Of a DNA stretch of 64,000 bases, positions 24,584-32,485 are shown piece after piece (the first letter of the stretch is position 1; each line of letters starts with the position of its first letter). This stretch comes from Sinomonas sp. R1AF57 (lineage in GTDB: Bacteria; Actinomycetota; Actinomycetes; Actinomycetales; Micrococcaceae): assembly GCF_002224485.1 (NCBI RefSeq), contig NZ_CP022463.1, positions 3,531,483-3,595,482 of the forward strand. Reading direction: 5' to 3'. Both the position numbers and the translations under genes were made by a program. The notes beneath the pieces are model-generated. The model saw only the letters and a program-made list of their open reading frames with translations, made no database searches and had not been told where the DNA came from.

Positions 24584-25503
24584 CAGCGGGCCCCCGCCGT
24601 CGTCGCGCCGGCCGTCTCGGCCTCGGCGCGCTGCTCCGCCGCGATCAGCTCGAGGAAGTGCGCGCGCATGCGCTCGGCGTCGGGCTCGAGGCCCGTGAAG
24701 ATGCGGAACGCGTCGACGGCCTGGCCCACGGCCATGCGGCCGCCGTCCAGCACGCGGCAGCCGGCGGCGCGCGCGTCGCGGACGAGCTGCGTCTCGATCG
24801 GCCGGTAGACGATGTCCGCGACCCAGTGGCGCGGCGTCAGCAGCGACGTATCGAAGGGGGTCCCCGGGTGCGCCGCCATCCCCACCGGCGTGCAGTGCAC
24901 GACGCCGTCCGCGGCCTCCAGCAGCGAGGCGAGCTCCGCCGTCGTGCGCGCCTCGACCGACGCGGCCGGGAAGAGCCCGGCGAGCTCGGCGGCGCGGCCC
25001 TCGGCGCGGGAGCGGTCGACGTCGACGATCACCAGGTGCCCGACCCCGGCGGTGAGCAGCGCGTAGGCGACCGCGGAGCCGGCCCCGCCCGCGCCGAGCT
25101 GGACGACCCTGCCGAGCGCCGCGTCGGGCAGCCCGGCACGGAAGGCGGCGAGGAAGCCGGACATGTCGGTGTTGTGGCCCACGGTCCGGCCGTCGGCGCC
25201 GATGACGACGGTGTTGACCGCGCCGAGGCGGCCCGCGTCGGGATCGACCTCGTCGAGGTGCTCGATCACGAGCTGCTTGCACGGGTGCGTGATGTTGAGC
25301 CCGTTGAAGCCGAGGTTCCGGGCGGCGCGCACGAGCTCCCCCACGGACTCGGGGGCGAGGCCGAGGGCGGCGATGTCGATGGGCCGGTAGAGGTAGAGGA
25401 GGCCGTGCTCGGCGCCCTCGCGCTCGTGGAGCGAGGGGGTGAGGGACGGCGTGACACCGTCCCCGATGAGGCCGATCAGGTACGACTCCGTGGTGAGGCT
25501 CAT
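24583..25503 (-). CDS. qsuD: Quinate/shikimate dehydrogenase (AroE/QsuD family)
   Basis: The 306-residue enzyme oxidises shikimate and/or quinate. It has the substrate motif SLTPSLHEREG, the catalytic Lys76 in NITHPCKQ and Asp113 in HNTDMSGF. The glycine-rich loop GAGGAGSA spans 137-144. Asp161 at the end of the next strand (VIVDVDRSR) and no basic loop suggest NAD+ rather than NADP+ use, as in catabolic QsuD. The TPSLHE form of the usual SPSMHN motif is also typical of catabolic enzymes. AAAGGAAACC precedes the ATG. It is co-transcribed with qsuB and follows an IclR gene by 33 nt. Confidence 0.88.
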   Translation of the reverse strand: MSLTTESYLIGLIGDGVTPSLTPSLHEREGAEHGLLYLYRPIDIAALGLAPESVGELVRAARNLGFNGLNITHPCKQLVIEHLDEVDPDAGRLGAVNTVVIGADGRTVGHNTDMSGFLAAFRAGLPDAALGRVVQLGAGGAGSAVAYALLTAGVGHLVIVDVDRSRAEGRAAELAGLFPAASVEARTTAELASLLEAADGVVHCTPVGMAAHPGTPFDTSLLTPRHWVADIVYRPIETQLVRDARAAGCRVLDGGRMAVGQAVDAFRIFTGLEPDAERMRAHFLELIAAEQRAEAETAGATTAGAR

Positions 25504-25536
25504 GGTTTCCTTTCGGGCGATTGCCCGTCGTGGGGT

Positions 25537-26328
25537 CTAGTGGCGGGGCAGGCGCGCCGCGAGTTCCTCGGCGGCCTCGTGGAGTGCGGGCAGCTGGTCG
25601 ACGAGATCATCGGTGCCCATGCGGACGGTCGGGGCGGAGCAGGCGATGGCTGCGAAGGCGCGGCCGGCCTCGTCCAGGACGGGGACCGCGACGGCGCGCA
25701 TGCCCACCTCGTTCTCCTCGTCCATGAGCGCGTAGCCCAGGCTGCGGATGCGGTCGATCTCGGCGCGGAACGCGCCCCGGTCGGTGATGGACTTGGGCGC
25801 GACCGGCGCGAGCTCGAGGCTCTCGACGAGGTGCTCGCGGTCCTCGGGAGCGGCGAACGCGACGAGGGCCTTGCCGACGGCGGAGCAGTGCAGATGGCCG
25901 CGGTAGCCGGGGTCGCTCGTGACGCGGAAGGCCTTGGGGCCGTCCACCTTCGCGACGGTGAGGAACCTGTCCTCGTCGCGGACGGCGAGGATGCTCGCCT
26001 CCTGGGTCTTCTCGGTGAGGCGGGTCAGCACGGGATTCGCCGTGCCCGCGAAGCCGAGGCTGTTGGCGACGTAGAGGCCGAGCTGGAACACGCGCAGGCC
26101 GAGGCTGTACTTCTTCCCCTCCGGCTCGAAGTCCACGAAGCCCGCGCGCTGGAGCGACTGCAGCAGCCGGTAGGCGGTGCTGAAGGGCAGGTCCGCGCGG
26201 CGGGAGAGGTCCGCTGCGGTCGTCGCGCCTGGGGCGTCTCCGAGCATGACGAGGAGGCTCAGCGCCTTGCCGACCATGTCGGTCTTGCCCGGCTTCGGCG
26301 CCGGCTCGTCGGGGGTGAGCGGGGTCAT
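25537..26328 (-). CDS. IclR family regulator of the shikimate/quinate genes
   Basis: The 263-residue protein has the IclR winged HTH (about residues 18-80, TTAADLSRRADLPFSTAYRLLQSLQRAG) and effector domain (HCSAVGKALVAFAAPEDRE, MRAVAVPVLDEAGRAFAAIACSAPT). It is the first gene of an IclR-dehydrogenase-qsuB unit with only 33 nt to the dehydrogenase gene. A TGCCACA/TGTGGCA dyad lies just upstream of its start, suggesting autoregulation of the whole operon. IclR proteins often respond to aromatic or hydroaromatic acids. In Corynebacterium the equivalent regulator QsuR is a LysR protein, so the control differs here. Confidence 0.9.
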   Translation of the reverse strand: MTPLTPDEPAPKPGKTDMVGKALSLLVMLGDAPGATTAADLSRRADLPFSTAYRLLQSLQRAGFVDFEPEGKKYSLGLRVFQLGLYVANSLGFAGTANPVLTRLTEKTQEASILAVRDEDRFLTVAKVDGPKAFRVTSDPGYRGHLHCSAVGKALVAFAAPEDREHLVESLELAPVAPKSITDRGAFRAEIDRIRSLGYALMDEENEVGMRAVAVPVLDEAGRAFAAIACSAPTVRMGTDDLVDQLPALHEAAEELAARLPRH

Positions 26329-26338
26329 GTTTCGATGG

Positions 26339-26362
26339 TGCCACAGTTCTCACGATGTGGCA
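26339..26362 (-). promoter_or_regulatory. Candidate operator of the IclR-qsuD-qsuB operon
   Basis: Perfect 7-bp arms TGCCACA (26339-26345) and TGTGGCA (26356-26362) are separated by 10 bp and begin 11 bp upstream of the IclR start codon. A further half-like GATGTGGGAA lies at about 26374-26383. The position fits repression or autoregulation; binding by the IclR protein is inferred. Confidence 0.55.
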
Positions 26363-26430
26363 ACGGTCACCGAGATGTGGGAATAGGCCTGGCCTTCGGC
26401 ACTGCCCTGGCCGCTTGGCCCGGCCGCACG

Positions 26431-26775
26431 TCACGCTCTCCGGGTGAAGGGCTGCCCGGCTAGCGCGGCGCGGATGGCGTCGGTGAGCTGCCCGCCATCC
26501 GGCAGCGGGGCGGGTCCGCGCGGCGTCTGGAAGACCCGACAGGCCAGCCGTCCCGTCCGGACCCCAGGGAAGGGGTCCCTGCCCCCGACCAGGATGGTGG
26601 GCGACCCGGCGAAGCCCAGACGGAGCGCCTGCTGCCGGCTGCGGACCTCGATGGCGAACACGTCCACCTCCGCCGCCCCTGCCATGCGGGCGGCGGACCG
26701 GGCGAGATGAAGGGCGGCCTGCCACTGCGGGCAGTCCTCGATGTAGAGGACCTCGATCCTCGGCGGAAACATCAT
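26431..26775 (-). CDS. Thioredoxin-fold protein with a single-cysteine CPQW motif
   Basis: The 114-residue protein begins MMFPPRIEVLYIEDCPQWQAALHLAR: a beta strand then CPxW, as in small thioredoxin-like proteins related to alkylmercury lyase and MerB-associated proteins. A later cis-proline segment GFAGSPTILVGGRDPF supports the thioredoxin fold. Only one cysteine is in the motif, with another later in RLACRVFQTP, so a dithiol redox role is uncertain. The two adjacent ATGs at 26775 and 26772 follow GGAGGAGGGG. An AT-rich dyad sits about 40-65 bp upstream. Confidence 0.7.
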   Translation of the reverse strand: MMFPPRIEVLYIEDCPQWQAALHLARSAARMAGAAEVDVFAIEVRSRQQALRLGFAGSPTILVGGRDPFPGVRTGRLACRVFQTPRGPAPLPDGGQLTDAIRAALAGQPFTRRA

Positions 26776-26813
26776 CTCGACCCCTCCTCCTGCCAGGCCC
26801 GCGGAGCTGCCAC

Positions 26814-26840
26814 TCTAAAATCCTGTTTCTCAATTTTAGA
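26814..26840 (-). promoter_or_regulatory. AT-rich dyad upstream of the thioredoxin-fold gene
   Basis: TCTAAAAT (26814-26821) and ATTTTAGA (26833-26840) are perfect inverted repeats with an 11-bp spacer in an otherwise GC-rich sequence. They lie 39-65 bp upstream of the thioredoxin-fold gene, where a repressor or the RNA polymerase would bind. No regulator gene is adjacent on the matching side, so the binding protein is unknown. Confidence 0.5.
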
Positions 26841-26866
26841 CGTTGCCCATGCCGGGATCAATCGGA

Positions 26867-26929
26867 GCGCAATTGTCGGCTTGGCGCGGGCGACAAGGCC
26901 CCGCACCCGCTCCAACCCGACAATTGCGC
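26867..26929. repeat. Inverted repeat with 13-bp perfect arms
   Basis: GCGCAATTGTCGG (26867-26879) and CCGACAATTGCGC (26917-26929) are perfect inverted copies separated by 37 bp. They sit in a 225-bp gap between the enoyl-CoA hydratase stop and the thioredoxin-fold gene start. The interior is C/G rich, and the rest of the gap (26930-27000) is G-rich without clear coding signal. It could be a REP-like element or a long-loop terminator for neither neighbour. Function unknown. Confidence 0.55.
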
Positions 26930-27000
26930 GGTTGAGGGCGCGGGGGCTTTTGGGGCGCCGGGGGGTGAAGGCGGGGTTGGGGGGCGGGGAGAGGCAGGGC

Positions 27001-27773
27001 CTAGGCCTTCCGGCGGCGCAGGAACGCGGCGAGCCGGCCGGGGAACTCCTGGGGATCCGCCGCGGGCCGCGGAGGCTCGCGGCGGACTGGGGCCACGAGC
27101 GGGTCCAGCCCGCGGTCGACGGCGGCCTTCGCCGCCCGCAGCGACGCCGGCGAGAGCGGCCGCCACCTCGCGAGGAGCCCCTCCAGCTCGTCGTCGAGGG
27201 CGCCCTCGTGGGCCACCGTGGTGACGAGGCCGATCCGCTGCGCCTCCTCGGCGGAGAGCATGCGTCCTCCGTAGAGGAGGTCCTTGGTCCGCGAGGGCCC
27301 GATGCGCAGCGACATGCGGGTCGCGAACGATGCCGGCACGAGGATCCCGAGCCGCGAGATCGGCATGCCGAGGTGGGCGGTGGCGTCGGCGAGCTGGACG
27401 TCGCAGGCCAGGGCGAGCTGGCAGCCCCCACCCCCGCCACCCCCTCGACGACCGCGAGCGTGGGCATCGGCAGGTCCTCGATGGCCCGCAGCGCCGCCTC
27501 GAGGCGCCAGAAGCTGCGGTCGACCTCCGCGGAGCCGGCCCCATCCCACTCGCGCAGGTCCGATCCGGAGCTGAAGACGCCGCCGCGCCCGCGGAAGACG
27601 ACCGCGCGCAGCGTGCTGCGCCCGGCGAGCGCGGTCGCGGCCTCCCCGAGCTCGTCCCACTGCCCGGACCGGAGCGCGTTGAGCCGCTCCCCGGTGCCGA
27701 AGCTGACGACGGCGACCGAGCCGTCGTCGTCGACCCTCACCCCGCCCGCGGCCTCCACGGCAGGTCCCGTCAC
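27001..27773 (-). pseudogene. Enoyl-CoA hydratase/isomerase family protein, frameshifted
   Basis: The frame from GTG 27773 encodes VTGPAVEAAGGVRVDDDGSVAVVSF, the crotonase oxyanion motif RGRGGVFSSGSDLREW and LAVVEGVAGVG. It then shifts within a run of five C (27425-27429 on the plus strand). Adding one base restores GGCQLALACDVQLAD, RLGILVPASFATRMSLRIG and a normal end at 27001, giving about 257 residues. The second oxyanion region and the helices after it look intact. A one-base loss in a homopolymer is either a sequencing error or a fresh mutation. The start overlaps the CoA-transferase stop by four bases, so it is the third gene of the transporter/CoA-transferase operon. Confidence 0.82.
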
Positions 27774-29014
27774 CCCACCGCCCCGGCGGCGCGGAGCCGC
27801 TCGATGTCCGAGCGGCTGTAGCCGGCGGCGGCGAGGACCGCGTCGCTGTGCTCGCCCAGGCCGGGCGGCGGGGTGCGCACGGTGGCCGGCGTGCGCGTGA
27901 GCCGGATGGGGCAGGCCAGCGTCCGGAGGGGGCCGGCAGGATGGTCGAGCTCGGCGACCATGCCGCGGGCCAGGACCTGCGGGTCGGAGAGCGCCTCCGG
28001 CACCGTCTGGATCGGCCCGGCGGGCACCCCCGCGGCGTCGAGCCGCGCGACCCACGCACCGGTGGTCTCGGCGGCGAGGATCTCCTCGAGGAGCGGGATG
28101 AGCTCGCCGCGGTGCTCCACGCGCAGCGGGTTCGTGGCGAAGCGGGGGTCCCCGGCGAGGTCCGGCCGGCCCACCGCCTCGGCGAAGCGCCGCCACAGCC
28201 CGTCGTTGCCCACGGCGAGCATGAGGTGGCCGTCCGCCGTCGGGAACGCCTGGTACGGGGCGATCGTCGGGTGGGCCGAGCCGTAGCGCCGGGGCGTCTC
28301 GCCGCTCGCGAAGTACCCGCTGGCCACGTAGGTGAGCCACGCGACCGAGCCGTCGAGCAGGCTGATGTCCACCCACTGGCCGTGCCCGGTGCGCTCCTTC
28401 TCGTGCAGGGCGGCGAGGATCCCGATCACGGCCCACGTCCCGGCGATGAGGTCGGCGCTGCTGATCCCCACCCGCACGGGCGGACCGTCCGGCTCCCCCG
28501 TGACGCTCATGATCCCGCTGCGGGCCTGGGCGATCGCGTCGTAGCCGGCCCGGCCGGCGTCGGGCCCCGTCTGTCCGTACCCGCTGATCGAGGCGTACAC
28601 GAGGCCGGGGTTCCCGGCAGCGAGCTCCTCGTAGCCGAGCCCGAGCCGGGCGGCGGTGCCCGGGCGGAAGTTCTCGACGACGACGTCGGCCTCCCGCGCG
28701 AGCCGTCGCACGGCGTCGAGCCCCTCGGGCGACTTCAGGTCCACCGCGAGGCTCCTCTTGTTCCTGTTCACCGACAGGTAGTACGCCGCCTGCCCGCCTT
28801 GGAACGGCGGCCCCCACTGCCGTGTGTCGTCACCCTGCCCGGGCTGCTCGACCTTGATCACGTCCGCGCCGAGGTCGGCGAGGGTCATCGTGGCGAACGG
28901 TCCGGAGAGGATGCGGCTCAGGTCGAGGACCACGAGGTCCCTCAGGGGGCCGGCCGCCACGACGCCGCCCCCAGAAGCGGCGTCGGGGCGGACGTCGGTG
29001 CCGCGCAGGGTCAT
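27770..29014 (-). CDS. CaiB/BaiF (family III) CoA-transferase
   Basis: The 414-residue enzyme moves CoA between carboxylates. It shows LDLSRILSGPFATMTLADLGADVIKVE, RNKRSLAVDL, ENFRPG and the catalytic aspartate in GRAGYDAIAQA, with full family length. It overlaps the MHS transporter stop and the hydratase start by four bases each, so import, CoA activation and beta-oxidation-like hydration are made as one unit. Substrate is an organic acid brought in by the transporter; succinyl-CoA or acetyl-CoA is the usual donor. The acid itself cannot be named. Confidence 0.92.
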   Translation of the reverse strand: MTLRGTDVRPDAASGGGVVAAGPLRDLVVLDLSRILSGPFATMTLADLGADVIKVEQPGQGDDTRQWGPPFQGGQAAYYLSVNRNKRSLAVDLKSPEGLDAVRRLAREADVVVENFRPGTAARLGLGYEELAAGNPGLVYASISGYGQTGPDAGRAGYDAIAQARSGIMSVTGEPDGPPVRVGISSADLIAGTWAVIGILAALHEKERTGHGQWVDISLLDGSVAWLTYVASGYFASGETPRRYGSAHPTIAPYQAFPTADGHLMLAVGNDGLWRRFAEAVGRPDLAGDPRFATNPLRVEHRGELIPLLEEILAAETTGAWVARLDAAGVPAGPIQTVPEALSDPQVLARGMVAELDHPAGPLRTLACPIRLTRTPATVRTPPPGLGEHSDAVLAAAGYSRSDIERLRAAGAVG

Positions 29015-30339
29015 GCGTGGCGCACCCGGCCGCGGTGGCTCCGGCGCTCGCCCGGTTCGGCGGCCGCCGTGCTCCTCTTGGGAAGCAGCAGGAGCGCGCC
29101 CATGCTCACGGCAGCGCAGATGATGATGTAGATGGAGATGGCCGTGGACCCGCCGGTCCCCTGCAGCAGGGCGGCAGCGATGAGCGGCGCGGGGCCGCCC
29201 GCGATCACGCTGGCGAGCTGGTAGCCCATGCCGGCGCCGGTGTACCGGATGTCCGGGTCGAAGCTCTCCGCGATGAGCGCGGCCTGGGGCCCGTACTGGA
29301 TGTCATGGAAGATGAGGCTCACGACCACCGCGACGCCGATGAGCAGGGCGTCGCCCGTGTTGAGCAGGCCGAAGTACGGGAAGGCGTACAGCGCCGTCAG
29401 GACGACGCCGATGCCGTAGACGAGCTTCCGTCCGAACCGGTCCGACAGGATGCCGAAGACGGGAATGCTGATGAGCCCCAGCGACGCGGCGATGAGCGTG
29501 TCGACGAGGATCGCGTCGCTGCTGAACTTGAGCTGCCTGGTCGCATAGGTGATGACGAACGTGATGAACAGGTAGAACGGCGCCTGCTCGGAGGTCCGCA
29601 CGAGGGCGGAGAGGAGGATCTCCTTGGGCTGGCGGCGGATGGCCTCGATCAGCGGGACCTTGACGACCTTGTCGGCCTTCTGCACGGCTTCGAACTCGGG
29701 GCTCTCGACCACGCGCAGGCGGACGAAGAGGCCAACGCCCACGAGCACGATGCTCAGCAGGAACGGGATGCGCCAGCCGTAGGTGATGAAGTCGGCCCCG
29801 GTGGCGCCGGACGTGATGCGCACCAGGCCAGTCGAGAGGATCAGGCCGAGCGGCACGCCCATCTGGGGCCAGCTGGCAGAGAGGCCGCGGCGGTGCTGCT
29901 GGCCCCATTCCATGGCGATGAGCACCGAGCCGCCCCATTCTCCGCCGACGCCGATGCCCTGGATGATGCGCAGCAGCGTGAGGAGGATGGGAGCCCAGAC
30001 GCCGATGTTCTGGTACGTCGGAAGGAGGCCGATCAGGACCGTGCCGAAGGCCATGAGGAACAGGGTGACCATGAGCGTCGTCTTGCGCCCGATCCTGTCG
30101 CCGTAGTGCCCGAAGATGGCCGCGCCGACGGGCCGGGCCACGAAGCCGACGAACTGGGTGCCGAAGGCGGCGATGACGCCGGCGAAGCTGTCCTGCCCGG
30201 GGAAGAACAGCTGCGGGAAGACCAGGGCGGCCGCGGTGCCGTAGAGGAAGAAGTCGTACCACTCGATCGTGGTGCCGACGACGCTCGCGTAGGTGGCGCG
30301 CCGTACGGCCTGTTCCCGGGTTACTGCTGGTGCACTCAT
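29011..30339 (-). CDS. MHS family MFS transporter (organic acid/osmolyte:H+ symporter)
   Basis: The 442-residue, 12-helix protein has the metabolite:H+ symporter signatures ASVVGTTIEWYDFFLYGTAA in helix 1, GHYGDRIGRKTTL in the first loop, IQGIGVGGEWGGSVLIAMEW in helix 4 and SDRFGRKLVYGIG in the mid loop. Relatives carry shikimate, proline/betaine, alpha-ketoglutarate or citrate. GGAGGTAGTG precedes the ATG at 30339. It is the first gene of the operon with the CoA-transferase and hydratase, and an IclR regulator is divergent. The substrate is presumably the acid that the CoA-transferase activates. Confidence 0.9.
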   Translation of the reverse strand: MSAPAVTREQAVRRATYASVVGTTIEWYDFFLYGTAAALVFPQLFFPGQDSFAGVIAAFGTQFVGFVARPVGAAIFGHYGDRIGRKTTLMVTLFLMAFGTVLIGLLPTYQNIGVWAPILLTLLRIIQGIGVGGEWGGSVLIAMEWGQQHRRGLSASWPQMGVPLGLILSTGLVRITSGATGADFITYGWRIPFLLSIVLVGVGLFVRLRVVESPEFEAVQKADKVVKVPLIEAIRRQPKEILLSALVRTSEQAPFYLFITFVITYATRQLKFSSDAILVDTLIAASLGLISIPVFGILSDRFGRKLVYGIGVVLTALYAFPYFGLLNTGDALLIGVAVVVSLIFHDIQYGPQAALIAESFDPDIRYTGAGMGYQLASVIAGGPAPLIAAALLQGTGGSTAISIYIIICAAVSMGALLLLPKRSTAAAEPGERRSHRGRVRHA

Positions 30340-30503
30340 CACTACCTCCAGTGGCATGATGCGGGGCCTGCCGGGCCCTGAAATGTGGGTGCTCGATGCG
30401 GATAGAAGGCCGCTGCTCGTCGCAGGGTCGAAGGTGGCGGTTGCCGTCGGCAGCCCCCCACGTCGTCGTGGTAGCGCAAACCCGTATGCTGATTCCGGTA
30501 CCC

Positions 30504-30533
30504 ATAATCCGGATTTGGAAAACCAGCTGTCAA
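30504..30533 (-). promoter_or_regulatory. Promoter of the MHS/CoA-transferase operon with overlapping palindrome
   Basis: On the minus strand TTGACA (30533-30528) is followed after 18 bp by GATTAT (30509-30504), a good housekeeping-type promoter reading toward the transporter gene. The palindrome AATCCGGATT (30506-30515) overlaps the -10 element and a related ATTCCGG lies at 30492-30498. This would let the divergent IclR protein block transcription. The rest of the 221-bp gap holds only the ribosome site of the IclR gene at 30545-30551. Binding is inferred. Confidence 0.55.
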
Positions 30534-30560
30534 CGGTTTTTCGCAAGGAGGATCCAGCCG

Positions 30561-31343
30561 ATGGCCAAGGAACCGGGGGCAGCGGCGGCGCCGCTCCTCG
30601 TGCTCGTCAAGGTCGCCGCGATCCTCAAGTGCTTCTCCCTCGAGGACCCGGAGCCGACGCTCCAGCAGATCATCCGCAGGACCGGCCTGCCGGCGAGCAC
30701 GTGCCAGCGGCTCGTCCAGAACATGGTGCGCGAGGGCTTCCTGGACCGGGACGGGGACCGGTACCGGATCGGGATCCGCTTCGTGCAGTGGTCGGCGCCC
30801 GGGACCATCGGGCTGGACATCGTGCGGGCCATCCGGCCGGTCCTCCATGCGCTCCGGGACGAGACCGGGGAGACGGCATGCCTCTACGTCCGCGACGGCG
30901 CTCACCGCACGGTCGTCGCCGTCGCCGAGACCCGGCACGTCGTCATCCGCCCGTTCTACGTGGGCCAGGTGATGCCGATCCATGCCGGCGCGCCGGGGAA
31001 GATCTTCCTCGCCTTCGACCCGGAGGCGCGGGCGGCCATCGAGGCGAGCGAGCTGACCCGGTTCACCGAGAACACCCCCGGCACGTGGGCGGAGCTGGAC
31101 GCGCAGGTCGAGCTGGCCCGCTCGCAGGGCTTCTTCGCCGCGTTCGGCGAGCGCAACAGCGACGTCGGCTCGATCAGCGCCCCCGTCTACGACCACCTCG
31201 GCGATCTGGCCGCGGTGCTCGGCGTCGGCTTCCCGCTCCAGCGGATCGGCCCGCACGACGTCGAGTGGCTGGGCCCCGCGGTGGCCCGCGCCGCCCTCGC
31301 GGCGAGCGCGGCGATCGGCTACCGCTCCCCAGAGATGCATTGA
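30561..31343 (+). CDS. IclR family transcriptional regulator
   Basis: The 260-residue protein has an N-terminal winged HTH (PTLQQIIRRTGLPASTCQRLVQNMV, about residues 34-60) and an IclR effector domain with MPIHAGAPGKIFLAF and VGSISAPVYDHLGDLAAVLGVGFP. The ATG at 30561 follows AAGGAGG. It is divergent from the MHS transporter/CoA-transferase operon and probably controls it in response to the imported acid. The frame is open further upstream, but that sequence overlaps the opposing promoter. Confidence 0.9.
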   Translation: MAKEPGAAAAPLLVLVKVAAILKCFSLEDPEPTLQQIIRRTGLPASTCQRLVQNMVREGFLDRDGDRYRIGIRFVQWSAPGTIGLDIVRAIRPVLHALRDETGETACLYVRDGAHRTVVAVAETRHVVIRPFYVGQVMPIHAGAPGKIFLAFDPEARAAIEASELTRFTENTPGTWAELDAQVELARSQGFFAAFGERNSDVGSISAPVYDHLGDLAAVLGVGFPLQRIGPHDVEWLGPAVARAALAASAAIGYRSPEMH

Positions 31344-31352
31344 TGCAATGTG

Positions 31353-31382
31353 TTTCTGCAACACGTTGACGCGTTGCAGAAA
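31353..31382 (+). promoter_or_regulatory. Candidate LacI operator upstream of the LacI-MHS operon
   Basis: Perfect 10-bp arms TTTCTGCAAC (31353-31362) and GTTGCAGAAA (31373-31382) flank a 10-bp centre ACGTTGACGC. The centre includes TTGACG, a possible -35. An extra TGCATTGATGCA-like element lies at 31337-31348. The site is about 70-100 bp upstream of the LacI gene, as expected for autoregulation. The large symmetrical site fits LacI-type dimers; the link is inferred. Confidence 0.6.
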
Positions 31383-31450
31383 TGATGTCACTCTTAGGAG
31401 GTCGCTGTGACAGCGACCACAGCTGAACGTGACCGAACGAGGAGGTTCGC

Positions 31451-32428
31451 ATGGCGACGATCGCCGACATCGCGCAGGCCGCCGGCGTCTCCAAGTCCAC
31501 CGTGTCCCGCTCGTTCACGCGCCCCGACTCGGTCAACGCCGAGACCCGCGAGCGCATCCTGGCCGTGGCGGCGGATCTGGGCTACCGGCCCGCCCCCGCC
31601 AAGGCCGAGACCACCGGAACCATCGCGCTGTTCATCCCGGACATCGCGAACCCCTACTACCCCCCGCTCGTGAAGTCCATCCAGGCTGCGTGCCAGCGGC
31701 AGGCGCTCTCGCTGATCGTCGTCGACGGCGAGGACGACCCCGAGGCAGACGCCGAGGAGCTCGAGCGGGTCATCGGGCGCGTCGACGGGGCCATCGTCTT
31801 CGCCCCGAGGCTCGACGCCGGGCGCCTCCGCGCGCTCGACGCCGTCGCGCCCGTCGTGCTCATCAACCACGTCACCGAGGGCCTCCCCTCGGTGATCCTC
31901 TCGGCGCCCGAGGGTGCGCGGCAGGCGATCGAACACCTCGCGGCCCTCGGCCACCGGGCGATCGCCTACCTCGCGAGCCGGGAGGACAACTACTCGTCCC
32001 GCGTCCGCCTGGCGGCCGCGGAGGAAGCGGCCGACCACCTCGGCGTCACGCTCCGCGTGCTCACCCACGCAGAGCCGACCTACGCTGCCGGCGTCCGGGG
32101 CGCGGACCTCGTCCTCGCAGAACCGGTCACGGCAGTGATCGCGCACAACGACCTCATGGCCTTCGGGTGCATGAACCGGCTCATCGACCGCGGCGTCGAG
32201 GTCGGCAAGGAAGTCAGCGTCGTCGGCTTCGACGACATCTGGCTGGCCTCGGCCTCCCGGCCAACCCTCACCACGGTGACCACGCCGTACGAGCGGGGCG
32301 GCGCCGTCGCCCTCCGCATGCTCACCGAGCGGATCGGCGACCCCGACCGCCCGGCAAGCACCGTCCACCTGTCCGGGGACCTCGTGGTCCGCGGCAGCAC
32401 TGGCCCCGCGCCGGCCCAGCTCGACTGA
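31451..32428 (+). CDS. LacI family transcriptional regulator
   Basis: The 325-residue repressor starts MATIADIAQAAGVSKSTVSRSF, the LacI HTH, followed by the hinge helix (ILAVAADLGYRPAPAKAE) and a periplasmic-binding-like core (TIALFIPDIANPYYPPLVK, VIAHNDLMAFGCMNRL, VVGFDDIWLASASRP). GGAGG is 6 nt before the ATG. It precedes an MHS transporter gene by 57 nt on the same strand. LacI proteins in such pairs usually sense the transported sugar acid or hydroaromatic compound. Effector unknown. Confidence 0.93.
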   Translation: MATIADIAQAAGVSKSTVSRSFTRPDSVNAETRERILAVAADLGYRPAPAKAETTGTIALFIPDIANPYYPPLVKSIQAACQRQALSLIVVDGEDDPEADAEELERVIGRVDGAIVFAPRLDAGRLRALDAVAPVVLINHVTEGLPSVILSAPEGARQAIEHLAALGHRAIAYLASREDNYSSRVRLAAAEEAADHLGVTLRVLTHAEPTYAAGVRGADLVLAEPVTAVIAHNDLMAFGCMNRLIDRGVEVGKEVSVVGFDDIWLASASRPTLTTVTTPYERGGAVALRMLTERIGDPDRPASTVHLSGDLVVRGSTGPAPAQLD

Positions 32429-32485
32429 CCGGCCACCCCCCTTCCGTTCCACACTTCCGTCCCGCCCCGCATGAAAGGCGAGCAC

